From Galerina marginata (lineage: Eukaryota; Basidiomycota; Agaricomycetes; Agaricales; Galerinaceae), in assembly GCA_023014335.1 (NCBI GenBank), contig JAECYW010000002.1:3596001-3660000 (forward strand): 64,000 nt of DNA, in the 5' to 3' direction. Positions 43,866 to 56,868 of this stretch are shown here, one piece after another (the stretch's first letter is position 1; each line of letters opens with the position of its first letter). A program made the position numbers and the translations under genes. Below the pieces are notes generated by a model, which worked only from the letters and a program-made list of their open reading frames with translations, searched no databases and had not been told where the DNA came from.

Positions 43866-46800
43866 ATGCCTGTTAAACGCGTAACAAATACAGATGATCC
43901 CCATCCCAAGAAACGCCCACGATTAGAAACCGCGCAGAAATATCTCAACGCATCTCAGATAAGAACCGCGTTGCGCACAGATAATCCTGAGGCCCTGACC
44001 GAAGGTCAGTTCAACTTCTCTTATTCCCGACGCTTTTCCAAATGTAATCAATAGCTCTCACCTCTTTGCGAAACTAGTTGACCGTGAAGCCACAAGAGCC
44101 TCCAATATCACCCCAAGATGACAGACTGGCCCTTGTTAGACAATGGTTGGACAGCGCACCAGTTGAACATGATTTTTTTGGAATTTGGGACCAGGCGAAT
44201 TCGGTATGAAGTCAACTTTACTTTTCAATGACTTTTTTTCTAATTATACCAGCGTCAATCAACAATTATTGCCTTGATCATATCGCTATTATCCGCCATT
44301 ATCGACCTGCTATCGGCTCACTACAACAACCACGCCTCGGGTCAACCTATCATGAAAGCACTCTTCAACCCTACGAGACTGCGACAACTGAATTCTTTTA
44401 TCGGAGGGTCAAATAACGAGCTCATAATCGTGACATTGAAGTTGTTCAATGTCATGTCTGCTTTTGCTGGTGGTCGACATAGAAAATCTGTTTTGGAGGG
44501 TTTCGGTTGGGAAATGAAGGTGTGTTAATTATACTGAAGCTGTTTCCCCGTTTTTCATATTCATTTATAGTCGCTTCCTAAATTGTTGAACATGCGGCGC
44601 AAGACACACGGCGAAAAAGATCTAACTGACCCCCTCCTAAGACCAGGTAGGTTGCGTTATTTTCCCTTGATCATACATTTACCACAATGCCGTTCAGATA
44701 TTCGGACCCTTTACGTCCTCCTTCTCCTGTCGTTTGTTAGTGGGGATACCCCAACTCAAACAAAATCGTTGTTTCTGGAACAACATCGCGAGGCATTCCT
44801 TGCCATATTTAAGGGTTTGGTACAAGATCATTATTCCCTCGCGAGGAAGGTGCTCGAGGTGTGTTGGGCCGGAATATGGTCAGATGCCAAATTGAAACGA
44901 ACTCTCAAAGTCGGCTTGTTCAATGAAACAACCCTTGGTCACGTATGGTCTTTCTTCCCTCGTCGCGGACAAACTTTTGACATTCGAACTTCAAAGCTCA
45001 TCAAGCTTTATGACCGCGTCCTATCAGAAGACGGTAACGAAGACCACGTACCTGCAAACCTGGTCCACCACTTCTTGCTGGCAATCTGCACGCGTGCTGG
45101 AAATGGTATCTGTTTTAAAGATCGAGGATGGTATCCTCGAGAGTCCGATCCCGATGATGTTGCTCCAAAGGAAGATGAAGATGGCAAAAGAAAGTACGGG
45201 AAGATCTACAACAAAATCCTCGCCAATTTCTTAAAGACCCTCAAAGTCAACGAAGACTCTAGGCAGCAGGAGTTGGCGATCAAGATTCTTTCGGCTTGTC
45301 CAGAACTAGTCTCTGGGTCAGTTCAATCAAATTCCCTACCTCCTATCTTTCCTAACAATTTATAGATACTGGTATGCAGTAGCATTAACGCTCGAACCGC
45401 GCCTATCTTCGAAATGGATCACCAACATTGCTGTTTTTGGGAGCATTATCTCTTTACCCCTCCCGTCTTCGACATTCCTTATCCCCAATACTCAGCTATA
45501 CCAGCCTACTCCGCCGCCATTATCCACGATTATGGATAACATCTTACCTTCTGTCAACACGAAAAACAATTTTTCCAAGGGTTTACAGTCGCCCTCTGGG
45601 TTAGTTCAACCTTGCACAGCACTGGCCCTCTGCAAATCCCTTGTGAAATATCAGACCGTTCAAGACACCTTCCGTAAAATTGCTTCAACCCTGGAGGAGG
45701 ACGAAGAGGAGGGGCAGTGGTACAACAGGTGTTCCGAATTGGGACGAGAATTTCGTCGCCGTGTGCCAGATTTCCAGGTGCTGGTGGCTTTTTCTCAACA
45801 AAAGCACGCCAGCCCGAAGTCGGGTCAGGTTAATCAGACAAAAATGGCGTTGCTGACCGAAAGTGCCCAACGGCTGCTCTGGTTGTACCATCGTTGCCTG
45901 CCATCAATTGTTGCCGAGGTTCGCTTTGATGTTGGGAAATTGCTTCAGACATTTGTTGGAGATCCTCAAGTTGAAGACGAAGGGGTCGAAGATGAGCAGA
46001 CTGCCGCACCCGACAGACTTTACCGCGTCCAGCAGCTCCATGTACTGAGCCTGCTAAAAGACAGCGACCAGTTCGTCTGGAGTAGCAAAATTGGTTCGTG
46101 TGCAAACGTACTCCTGTAAATAAAATCTCATTTATCTTCTATTTAGTATCGCTGTTACACACCCCTTTCCATATATTGCTCACATCGCTGTCATCTGCTA
46201 GTATTTCTGCTATACGAACGGCGATTACTTCCCTGCTTCAACATGTTCTATCGCAAAGTATTTTATTCCAAGAAGATCCGGACGAACCAGAACTATGGCT
46301 AAAGATCATCCCAAGGCGACGACTGCCGTCCGTCAGCGGCGATGCCTCACTTTTCCAAGAAGAGTCCGATGTTGTCATCTCTTTCATCGATGAATGCGTT
46401 CAACGATGCCTAAAAACACCATATCGCTACATTGAAGCGTTACACGGACTCGATGATGGATCGGGCGCGAACGGTCGTCCTTCAGAGCATCTGGAAATGT
46501 ACCCCAGCCCACTCTTGATGACAGTTATCGAACAACTGGACGCGAAACTTAACAACAATTCTCTGCCTCCTTCCCATATAATTGGCGTTGCCTCCTTCAT
46601 TCGTAAACTTTTGGTCAACCTCGCGGGCAAGATCTCAGACATCCATCTCTTACGCTTATACACCGACAAAGTCTATGAGACTCTCCGCACGGAAAGATTT
46701 TCAGGAGACCGATCTGTGGCTGTCGTCATTCAGAAGGAGCTAGATATTCTTCATGCAAACTTATCTTTCTCTTCCTTTTGTCTGCCGACATCGCCGAGTA

Positions 46801-49549
46801 GTCCAGAAGTCCAGCTGTATCTTGACGGTGCCGAAAAAATGCCCCTTCGTAAGTTTAAATATAGTTCCTTTTCGTTCTGGTCCAACTAACTGCAATTAAT
46901 TTCAGCGGAAACGAACCAGCTTCAAGTCGCTAGGTCGTTGGATTTGATAGATTGGCTGCGTGAAACGTCACATCCATTAACAACAAACGACTTGAAGAGG
47001 CTGGTGGCACTCACCCATGAAACGTCGGCTTTGCCCCTTATCATCGAAAATCTAGTTCCTGGACAAGCAGATCTGTGGAATGCCTTAGATTTGGCTTCCA
47101 ATTTTTCCCGTCTTCGAACTGAGTGAGTATTTTTCAACCTTTAGACCAAAGCAGTTCTAAAATTTCTGCAGCCTCGACTTTGCTTCACTTTACCTCAACA
47201 TCGCTACTGATGATTTCGTCGACGAAAAATGCCAAGCCCTTCTTTGCGACGCAATTTTCACCTTCCCTCCCAAACTCGCGCAGTTGAAATGGGATGTGAA
47301 CCTCATCATCCATTGCGTTTCGTCATCTCGTCAACATGACAGACTTCTAAGAAGCCATTTCTTTCTCCTTGCTCGTGTTCTAAAAGCTTCAGCTACTGTG
47401 CTTTCCGAAGCGAACCTGTATGCATTAAATGAGGCCGTCTTCATTCGACCCAGCATCCTTAAAGATGTGATGATGTCGCCATCATTGCCTAAAGTCGTTG
47501 AAGGTGTCGTCATATTAAGTCTCCTTGAAGTTTTTCTAAAACATCCTTAGGTATCAAAACGCTCCTCGAGTCGACTGTTGATCATACTTCAGAACGTGAT
47601 CGCCTTCTAGTAGTGGATATCAGCAACCACTGGTTCAACGCCTTATTGACTGGTTTGGACGACCGAACGCTGCCCTTGGTGAGTTTTTCTTAACACCTGT
47701 TTAGAAATCTCGGTCTTTGATTCTGATGTCTTGGTTCAAGGTATCAACAGCATGCGTTTGGATTAAATATCTCCAACCATCCCATCTGTTTGACCTGCTT
47801 GACTTTCTGCAAAAGTATGCGCAACGTTGTGCGCATAGTCTGGTGCTCCAACCCTTGGATGCCGTTTTGGAAGCCCTTTGCACAATAGCTTCCTCTGACT
47901 GGCAGGCCGAATTCAATTTGCTCGAGAGGCTGCCGCAATTGCTCTCCTTACGACCAATAATGCCGGATTCTCCTTTGCTTGATCAAGTGATCGCAATCGC
48001 CATCGAAGCGTCTCTGCCAATGGGATTAGACGGATGTCTTCCATTGACATCGTCGAGTTCTACCGACATGGTAAATGTCTTGAGGCGTTCTGAAGCTCGT
48101 TGGGCACAACGTCGTCGACCTGTGAAGGTCGAATTGGATATACTCTCCTTCCTCACGCAACCTACATTCTCAGCCTCAATTATCGAGATTGCATGTGGTC
48201 TCATTTATCGACAACTGTACGATCCTGAAACATTCATCCAGTGGCTTAGGTCACCCAATTGTTACCAAAGAAGCGCGGAGGAACTTTTACCAATCGTTCA
48301 TGCCTTCCTTGATTCCTCAGATTTATCGGTAAATTCATCCTTGGAACCTGACACCTGGTTGCATATCCTGCCGACAATTGTAATGACCATCACCAACCAA
48401 AATACGCCGACAGTTCTGCGACGACAGGCCCACCTCTGTCTAACAGCGATTTTGTCGACCTCCGGTCCAAACTTCGATGCAATTCTGGATGTCCTTGTGA
48501 AGGAACTAGGACCTTGGCCAGCAAAGGAATCGTCTCCCGCATTGGTTTTTGCAGGTGCCGATATTGCAAGAATATTCGGAACTAAAGCAAATCCCATACT
48601 TTCCATTGTGCTGGACAAGGGCATGCAATTGTATATCGACCAGATTGGGGAAGGACGGTCGACCCTTGCATCCACAACGTTGGCAGAAGCATTGAGTTCG
48701 TATTTTATTGACATCACTTCGATCAACTTCTAATCAATTCAAACAGCTTCTCTCCTGCAACACGCCCCGATTTCCAAACCTCACATCGTGGAAACGTTGT
48801 TGACCGTCACCATACAAAGCAGGTTTTCGAGTTCGATTGCCCTTGACCTCGCCTTCGCTTGCATTTCAACATGTGCATTAAAGGTACGATGGACGACATG
48901 AGTTTGCTGAATTATCTGCTAATATGAAGGTCTCCAGCCCATCATCGTCAATCGGCATTTGCAAGGCATCATTCAGCACCCACATTTCTTCAAGATCGGC
49001 TTGTCTCCCGAGCACTCGGACCTCCGAGCAGCGCTAGTCAAGTTGCTTCATGGTTTATTCCATCTGCACCCAACCAATACCAGTCAAATCACACATATCG
49101 AACCTATTATCAAGATTTACGGAGGAACATTATCAAATTCCGACCTACGCATTCTCTCCATCTTCCAATTATTTGAAGGCCAGAGGAAGTTATCCGTTAC
49201 ACCTCTTCTTTCTAGATGGTCTTCAGCGACGGCTAGTTCGTCTCACACTCCACTAGAGGCCATCCAATCTTTAGATCCTATTCTCGTCCTTCGGACGTGT
49301 TTGAACTTCCCGCGTTGGCGTCGCCTGGAAGACCAATCACAAAATGACACAATAGCCCACGAAGCAGTGTTGTACGACCCTGTCTTCCTCATGCTACTGT
49401 TCAGCCAGATGCTCTCGGATCAGCCTCCAACGTCTGCATTTGGCTGGATCGAATTGTTCAGAACGAACGTCGTATCCTTATTCATACGAGCTCTGTCGTC
49501 GAGAGATGGGCAAATTCGAAATCTTGCATTATACGTGGAGCCATTCTGA
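43866..49549 (+). pseudogene. URB1: URB1/NPA1-like ribosome biogenesis protein with one early in-frame stop
   Basis: URB1 (NPA1) is a nucleolar HEAT-like scaffold of early 60S pre-ribosomes. Exons: 43866-44004, 44055-44203, 44253-44519, 44571-44646, 44698-45316, 45366-46093, 46147-46848, 46906-47122, 47172-47503, 47551-47678, 47741-48695, 48747-48883, 48938-49549. They sum to 1,687 codons with every phase matching. Landmarks: KKRPRLE basic start, IRTLYVLLLLSFV, KVLEVCWAGIWSDAKLKRTL, YNKILANFLKTLKVNEDSRQ, TLEPRLSSKWITNIAVFG, SPSGLVQPCTALALCKSL, RRVPDFQVLVAFSQQK and ESAQRLLWLYHRCLP. The only lesion is TAG at 44,075-44,077 (codon 54, TSLRN-stop-LTVKP), where I expect Gln. The C-terminus looks shorter than in relatives, ending just after RNLAL. 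It could be a pseudogene, a downstream-initiated gene or an assembly error. Confidence 0.8.
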
Positions 49550-49959
49550 TCTTACCACGCTTTCCTGGGATAATAGTGCGTATCTGCCCCCTTTTTCTTT
49601 TCACAGCTCTGATCTGATCTGCTATTTTCCTTTGATGCAGATCGTAATGAGATGAGTATGGTCTCTAGGTTATGTAGGTTCCGAGTCACTGACGAGTTAT
49701 TCTAGTCATCAAGTTCTACCATTCGCTATCCAGAAATTGCAGGCTGCTGTATACAGGCTTGTCAGTCTTGCTGAATGCACTAGGCTACCTACGTACCAGG
49801 GCGTAGGCGCTCCGGGGACACCCGATGTGAACGATACAATCCCTAGCTCACCGTCGGACTTCCTTAACTTTGTTATTTGCAGTCAACCTGGCACTGTTGA
49901 TCGCCACTTATCTGTTAAATTAAACTCAAAAAAGCGAACTTCTTGCGACTGTTGAACGT

Positions 49960-50700
49960 TGAACCACTGTGTTTCCCACCCAGATTTTTACCCCTTCGTC
50001 GTGGACTTCGCATCGGACAGTCGCCTTTTCGTTCATGATCACCTTTTTATTTCCTTGGACACTTTCGATATCGTTACAAACCCTCCTCTTCTGGAGCTAT
50101 CAAGTCCAGGTAAGCCTAAACTTAGCCCAAACTATTTGACTTACTGACCATTCTTTAGGCTGCTGCAGCCATATTTCAAACTCTAAGTTCTTTCGGCTTC
50201 CGGCTTTGACTCGAGATGACGCGCGTCAGTACTCTGTTCATCTTGCGGCGATCAATATGAATGCTGTTAATCCTGTAAGCCTCGAACGCCTTCAAAACGA
50301 GATCATGTGTAAATTCCTGGAGAAGCTTCGGCAAGAGAGCAGCATGCAGCAAGGGATCATACGAAAAAACATCTCCCAAATCGACTTTGTTGAGTCAGCT
50401 CGCGCTGCAAGCCATTGTTACTCTCTATTGACACACTGTGTATCAACAGTGCTCGAAAATAGGACGCCAAGGTTGCTGATGACTTGGAATACATAATCGA
50501 TTCAATGGTCCAGCCAAACCTGAGCATCTCAAAATCCAACGTCGGGCATGGAAAGCAAAGAAGCAGACAGGGCCCTTCTGACCTCTTTACATATGACTCG
50601 TTACAAACCGAACGAATCCTGGGTATGTACCACTCAAAGATTATGGAGGCTGGTCAATGCCGGGCCATTTACCTGCTTACCACAGATCTTCTAGCAGTGA
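49960..50700 (+). pseudogene. Unidentified multi-exon gene remnant
   Basis: Coding-like blocks: DFASDSRLFVHDHLFISLDT and TFDIVTNPPLLELSS (49,960-50,110), an intron with GTAAGC...TTTAG (50,111-50,159), then RLPALTRDDARQYSVHLAAI and NPVSLERLQNEIMCKFLEKL (to about 50,370), and in another frame DDLEYIIDSMVQPNLSISKS (about 50,480-50,560) followed by a polar stretch. A frame change near 50,370-50,480 is needed, either an intron or a lesion. I do not recognise the family. The frame at 49,737-49,955 may be part of it. Confidence 0.4.
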
Positions 50701-50739
50701 TAAATTTATCTGCGCTGTGGTCAATTTCAACGGCGTAGA

Positions 50740-51986
50740 TAACTGCTGTCAGTGCAGCAACAACAACAACAACAACCATTCCTCCCGTTGTTGGTGTCTC
50801 ATCGTCGCTGTTCCGGCCACCTTCGAGCTTCAACCCCTCGAGAGTCGTTGAAAGCTACTGTCTACATCAAGCGCGGTACCGCTTGGCGTATCGCAGCGAG
50901 GTTTTGTCCAAACACCAATCCGAACCATCAAGCACCCCCAAAAATTTCATCAACCATGTTTCTCATACCCTCTTTCAAACCTCGTCCTCCCATGGTCATC
51001 TCATCAGGCAAACTCCGACCACTCCATCAATAAAAAACTTTCCAAACCCCGTCCACCTAGTATACTGTACATGCTCGCCTTCGCTTGAGCCGAAAACACG
51101 TAGCCGCGACCCTTATGCTGGTACGAAACCTGTTCGACCGAGAGGCGCTTTCAACGCCATTTTTTCCTGTTTCGTTTTTTCCCTTTATTCTATTCCGCAT
51201 TGGCAGGATCGGCTAGTTGAGCTCTCTTTATTTCTTTTCTTATTTTCATTTGGACTCCTTGCCTGCAACCTGCAGATGTTCCCGTTCCCTTACCTATCCT
51301 TATATTTTTAACACATAGAACAGTGCCCGACGGAGTACCTTCACCATGAAATGAATGCACTTCAAGGCTTCAAGCGCTGCGACAACGACTAGGACTGCAA
51401 GCCTGCCTATGAAGTTCTCGACAGCCCGGACGACTGTGACATGGCGGCAATTTCAATGGTTAGCAACCGATTCGATGCCCTCCGATTCTGCATGCAAGCT
51501 CCCCGAGTGCAGAACTTGGCGGTCATGTTCTTTTTCCACGTACTTTCACCACTTCAGGCCTTTTACCTTCGTGATAACACTTAAATACGACGTAGTGTTG
51601 AATTTTTCATTCCCTTACCTACTCGCCAATCCATGTTGATTTGTTTTCTGTGGCAAACATGAAGGATTTGACTCATTCCGAATTCCTTTGAGCCCAACTT
51701 CAATTTATTTGAATGATTATCTCTAAGCTTCATATGGGCTGGGCATTTTTAAATTAACAGAATATTCTACATAGAGGCAGACCGGATTGCCATCCAGCGA
51801 CTGATTACGGGCTGAGGACGCTCCGTTTGGCGGGACGGGAATTTGCTGTACATGTATAAGGAAAGCCACGTGTAAGATCTGGATCGAGTTGTACCAATCG
51901 ACCTAAGACTCGATTTTTGGTGGGTTCAGATCGATAAAAGAACGAGTCCTGTAAATAGGACTCGTTACTCAACGGTCTTTCGCCTC
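50740..51986. other. Intergenic with gene-like debris
   Basis: A CAA microsatellite is at 50,756-50,777. Near 51,352-51,585 a frame reads DCKPAYEVLDSPDDCDMAAI and SNRFDALRFCMQAPRVQNLA, coding-like but preceded in frame by TAG; not identified. Otherwise nothing recognised. Confidence 0.35.
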
Positions 51987-52610
51987 ATGAACTGGTTTTA
52001 CTCTGGCGCAAATGTTAAATCGATTTCTGAGCTTGACCGACTCGTTAAGGAGGTCCTTCTAGCTGATGACTTCAATCGCAAACATCTAAAGGGCTTCAGC
52101 GCTACAAGAGAACTTCGACCGCTTGATACTGAGGACCAGAAATCCCCGTTCACGAAAGAAAATGGATGGACAACGTCGACCGTCAAAATACCATTGCCTT
52201 GCGAACGCGTCAAACACGACTCTCAGGCATCAGCACCCCACGTTAGACGTTCCAAATGACCATCACCGCAGTGTTGTCGAAACCATCGTCTCGGCAGTTC
52301 AGGACGAACGGCGAACTCATTTCATCTCACACCCTGTCGCCAATTCTGGAAGCGTACTCCAACAAGCATGCTTGAGCGCGTTATTACTGAAGTCTACAAT
52401 TCAGACGTTTTCTACGGAGAACATGTCAAGGCAACGCAACAGCCCCCTGAACCTGGTCCTCACCTCGAAACTGTAATCGCTGCACTTATGCTGTCATCGG
52501 ACTCGGCTGACCTAGCAAACTTTGGCGATGCGGCTTTTTAGCCGATTTTCGAAGTACTTCCGATGTAACTTCGCAGCTCATCATATTGCGTATCTCCCTT
52601 CGGTATATTT
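51987..52610 (+). pseudogene. KDZ/Plavaka-type transposase fragment
   Basis: N-terminal part of the large transposase of basidiomycete KDZ elements, broken by frame changes. In order: LDRLVKEVLLADDFNRKHL and FTKENGWTTSTVKIPLPCE (frame 1), SVVETIVSAVQDERRTHF (frame 2), then ERVITEVYNSDVFYGEHVKA and PHLETVIAALMLSSDSADL followed by ANFGDAAF and an in-frame TAG, then SKYFRCNFAAHHIAYLPSVY. The D-F-N-x-x-H-L, IPLPCE and ALML-S-D-S-x-x-L-A-x-F-G signatures identify it. The catalytic domain downstream is missing. Confidence 0.7.
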
Positions 52611-52968
52611 TTTTCACCTCTGTTTTGAGTAACAATCTGAGGTGTATTAAACCTCCAGTTTCCTAAAATCTTCAACATCTTTATATGAAGGCATTGGACG
52701 GCGTAGCTGCCTCAGCGGCTACCATTACACACCTCAAGCGCGAGCTCAGACCACAACCACCGATCAAAAAGCACGCTATTCCATGATCGCAATGTCTACT
52801 ACAATCTAAGTCCCCGTTTCACTCACGTTACATCATGTAATCTCTAACGGTTCCGTATGATTTAGTATACACCGCGTAGACCGTGAGCTTGCAAACAAGG
52901 TTGTCTAACAAGAGACCAATACACCGAAGAGGAGACCAAGCTCTGGCATTTAAAAGGCTTCCACTCGA

Positions 52969-55223
52969 CTATCCTTCTACCCTCTGGAACTCGATGAGGT
53001 CCAAGGCGGCTCTGGCGCCTAGGAGTTTCTTTTGCCCCTCATCCAAACGGCTGTACCAGACGTCATCGTAGAAGTTGATGGGCAGCCCAGGAATGGGTCG
53101 TCTGGCAGATTCCGTTGCATTGACCCGTCGCTTTCGTGGTTTGGGTGCATTTCCGGTAATGTTCTCGTAGCAGTTCTTGAAGTTTCGATCGCGATCAACC
53201 GTGATCATTCTCGCAACCAGACCCGCCCTTCTCCAGCTCACTTTCTTCACAAAATAAGCCTTCTGTCCATCGTCGTCAAAGTCACTTTCATCAGAACTCA
53301 TCCCTCCTGCTCCTAGAGTTGATAAAATCTCATCAAGATGTTCCCAGATAACCCGACCATCTCCAGATTTTTGTGATGCAGCATTCTGTACCGTTATGCG
53401 ACTTCGTACCGAAAATCTCTGTTTCCTTTTACTTTCAAAAAGCCTGATCAAGGATGTCTGAATGCTTACCTCGTTCCGCCTTGAATTCCGCCTTTGGTTC
53501 AGGAGGACACGCCGATGCTGAGTCAATAACCTTTGGTTCATTTGCGTATTTGTTTCCCCGATTCGTGGAGCAGCTTGCTTCACCTTCTTTTTGAGCCTTC
53601 GGAGTCGGTCCATGAACATCTTGCAGACATCTTCTTGTTGTTCTGCGTCTCTGACAAGATATGTAGCAGTATAGGCTTCCATGAAAATTTCCAACAGGGC
53701 GTAGTTCCAAGGGCCTTCAATATTCGCCCAATCTGGAGCGTAGGGGGGGGTCGGTCCAGGTCCGCGTTCTTCCTCGTAGGCCACTATCACGTCGTCGTCA
53801 ATCTGATTTGCTTGGACAATGTCAGCGTCATGTTTGATGTCGAGTAAGGTGTTCATGGTTTCCCGAACAGCTTTCTGGAAGAAATGAAATTATTCTATTA
53901 AACCTTAGCAAAATAACAAACTCACCAGTTGGTCGTTTCTTTGAGGAGTTGTGTGTCTCTGCGGAGGTAATTTGAAGAGCGTTGTTCGAGGCGCGCCGTA
54001 CTTCTTCTTACGCTGAACTTGATCTATACCAGAGCCAGAACCGGACAGATGCGACATCTGTTCTGTTAACTTGGCAACGCATCCGGTGAGGACAACAAGT
54101 ACTTGTTCTAGGGATGAATTTGGCTCCTGAAGATGTGGTGTTGTCAATAACGCCATTCACAACAAATAAAGCTAGAGAGACATACCTGAGAACCAGTTAT
54201 GTTGACTGGAACCGAAGGAATTTCCTGGAAGGATGTGTCAGTAACTATCTTAACTTCAATTAGCACATTGCTACCCCAAAACCTTGTCTGGCTCGTGCAT
54301 TGAATGACGGAGTCGCAGCGTTCTCTTGGCCCGTAGTCGCTTTCATCCTTAACGATGGACCTGCGCCAATAATTGATCGAGGGAAATTCATTGTAGCAAA
54401 ATTGACCGCCTTTGAGGGTTGAAGTTGGTCCATTACCTTCCAAATGGGTGAGCAGAGTACCAGACTGAACAAAAAAAAGACCTACAGCATCCCTGTCTTC
54501 TTCGTCGGTGTCTTCATCATCGGCATCTTGGGTTTGTTCGTCTATCCCACCCGGAAACCATTCCCTCTCCTTTCCTCTTCGTGGCAGTATAGTTTCTTGA
54601 GCCGGACCTGAAAGCACGGACATAAGATCAGCTTGATATCAAAATAGGACACCGATCCACCTTACTTTCAGGTTCGGGTTCGTGTCTCATGCTTGAATCC
54701 GCATCTGGAGCAAACATCTGGAGCAGTGGATTGTACGGGGAATTCCCCCTTGACTCGATAGGATGCGCCTGCTGCCCATTTTGAGCAATATACGTTTCTG
54801 CCGTTAGCGCGCGTTCCTCCGCACTGGCGAGTTGCTGGGCTAGTTGTCTCGCTTGTTCTTCGGCTGTATCTGCCCGCGACCTCAGGTTTTCTATGTTAGC
54901 TTCCCAATTCTGGATCTTTGCCCACATTTCGGAAATTCTGTGTTCCCTTGCTTCTAATTCTTGAAACTGGTGAGAATACAGTGTTCGTCATTCTGCTCAG
55001 ATAGGACAGGACTGATGAATTAACCAACCTTTGCCGCTAATGTGGCTGGAGCTTGAGGTAGATCTCCAGGAAGAAGGCGGCTATCCTAGACATGCAGTCA
55101 GTCGTCAGGAACGTGGATAATAAGCAAATGTAAGCTTACAGTACTCATAGTCGCATCTGAAGAAAGATGTGTTGCACTGTCCGGTGGGATGGGATTGTGC
55201 GCAAAAGGGTTGTCGGTGTTCAT
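52969..55223 (-). CDS. GMSSDE-motif protein of an agaric multi-copy family, six exons
   Basis: Minus-strand exons 55223-55140, 55085-55029, 54966-54666, 54607-54186, 54126-53926 and 53874-52969 give 1,971 nt, 656 residues, all phases consistent and no internal stop. Residues about 48-150 form a coiled coil (ENLRSRADTAEEQARQLAQQ). An acidic stretch (DADDEDTDEEDRD) follows. The C-terminal half has the family signatures WNYALLEIFMEAYTATYLV, GAGGMSSDESDFDD, VSWRRAGLVARM and PIPGLPINFYDDVW. Members are numerous in agaric genomes and have no assigned function. The basic C-terminal segment may bind nucleic acid, which is inference only. A GTAAGC at about 53,470 inside the last exon is treated as coding because the frame is open, but a short intron there cannot be excluded. 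Confidence 0.75.
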
Positions 55224-55436
55224 CGTTGCTGTGAAGTTGAAGTTGCGACGACATGCGTATTGGATGTCGGCAATACTCGTACTTATATCCTATAATTGAG
55301 CGTGTTCACAACGATAGTGGCTGGGACAAATTTTTCGCACGCCCCAGAAACATTGTTCCTGACTCAAATGTCATCGGTGCTCCAGAGCCCTCCTGTTACT
55401 GAATGAACCAGAAGTGCTGGTTGGGAGAGTCGCCCA

Positions 55437-55800
55437 TCAGTTGGGAGCTTTCTGGAATCGATCCGTGCCTTCTCCCGACGGCTTTTCGGAGCTGAAATGC
55501 CATGGCATCGTCGATATCTCGCCGCTTCCTCGCGTGCTCGGGCGACAACTGCCTCTTATGTCCTGGATGACAGGGAGGGCTTGCTCCTTCTCCGTTCTCT
55601 CAGCTGCCGCAGCACTGCGCTCCTCCTCTTGCGCTCGGGCGATAGCTGCCTCCTGCATTCTTCTAGTCTCCTTCATGAAAGCGAGGGTTTGTTCCTCCGC
55701 TCCTCTCTCAACCGCGGCAGCACCGCGCTCATCTCTTCAACGAGAGTAACGGCTTGCACGGCTTCCTCCATTCTTCTAATGCCTCTTGGATTGCCTGCAG
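55437..55800 (-). repeat. Tandem ~105-bp repeat encoding coiled-coil-like sequence
   Basis: Two to three units on the minus strand, each containing AGAAGAATG(G/C)AGGA and GCGC(A/G)GTGCTGC. One unit reads TRRMQEAAIARAQEEERSAA; the neighbouring unit is in another frame after a stop. Probably the remnant of an extended coiled-coil gene; it lies upstream of the GMSSDE gene. Confidence 0.5.
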
Positions 55801-56349
55801 GCTGCGAAGGAAGAAAATGATCGATAAAGTGCATCCGGTGTGAATAAGTGGTCTTTACCTTGTGAGCTGCTCCGTTTGATTTACTACTTGATGCAAGGCG
55901 CCTGTGTACCGCTTTGGTGCCTTCTCAGTCTGTGGTTCAAGACATGAGGCTGTCCTTGCTAACTAAATAGAGTGAACGAGTGGAGGAAGGCGAGCAGGGC
56001 CAGCAGCTCAAGCCCAAGTAAAGCATTTAATCTGTAGAAAAAAGTTTGAGATGACATCGCAAGAACATACTAAGGACATACCTCACAGCCTCAATAGTTA
56101 GGCTGTAACTACCCAGAGAATGCGGGAGAGGAGAACCTCAATTGCGAGGGCCTTCGGCGTCACCTCTTAGAGGGACAGGTCTCTGGTATACTCGATACTA
56201 TTGAGGTAACCAGCCTGAGTGCCCCGAACTACAGTTACAAATTAGCGGCGGATAAAGCGCCAGAAGCATTGCAAAACGGAAAACAATCCGAGGTGGAATT
56301 TGGCAGACGCAACGGGGGTTCAGGGCAAGTCGGCGGTCGGGTGGTATCG

Positions 56350-56600
56350 TAGTCGAGGCAGTCCTCAGGATTGCAGAGTAAGTAGCCGTCGCACAGTCCT
56401 CAGAGCTATCCGCAGGACCATCGGCGGCGTCGTGTATTGTTCATGCGACAGTCCTCAGAGCAATCTGTAGGACCATCGCGTAGTGGTGCCTCAAGGACCG
56501 GCGTCGTGGAGGACAGTGGGCGTGTGGAGGACAGTGGGCGTCGGGAAGTGTTGGGGGCCTCAAGCGACAGTCCTCAGAGCAATCTATAGGACCGCTGTCT
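56350..56600 (+). repeat. CAGTCCTCAGAGC direct repeats
   Basis: ACAGTCCTCAGAGC(T/A)ATC with a following TAGGACC-like box recurs near 56,391, 56,451 and 56,565, with a partial copy near 56,361. An 18-bp direct duplication (GTGGAGGACAGTGGGCGT) is near 56,511-56,546. Confidence 0.55.
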
Positions 56601-56716
56601 TCATGAATGAGCCTTGCAACTTGGGCAAATTCGAAATGACTAGCGCATTCGCACGCTCCGCGTGCTCACTTGCTAGAAATGAATTCTGACAATGCTTTTA
56701 TTAACCTGCTGAAGCT

Positions 56717-56868
56717 CGGCGCGCTTCGCGCGCCCCTCTTTATTTCTTACGGTTTCAATTCACAGAAATATAAATTATTTTTTGCGGAAGGGGATGGATC
56801 AAGACTGGAAACGATTGATGATCGGCACTGTCACCACTGTTTTTAAAGTTGGCGCGCTTCGCGCGCCT
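56717..56868. repeat. Two GCGCGC-TTC-GCGCGC hairpins
   Basis: GGCGCGCTTCGCGCGCC-type palindromes near 56,718 and 56,850 in otherwise AT-rich DNA. They have no T-tract or gene-end context that would make them terminators. Confidence 0.5.
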
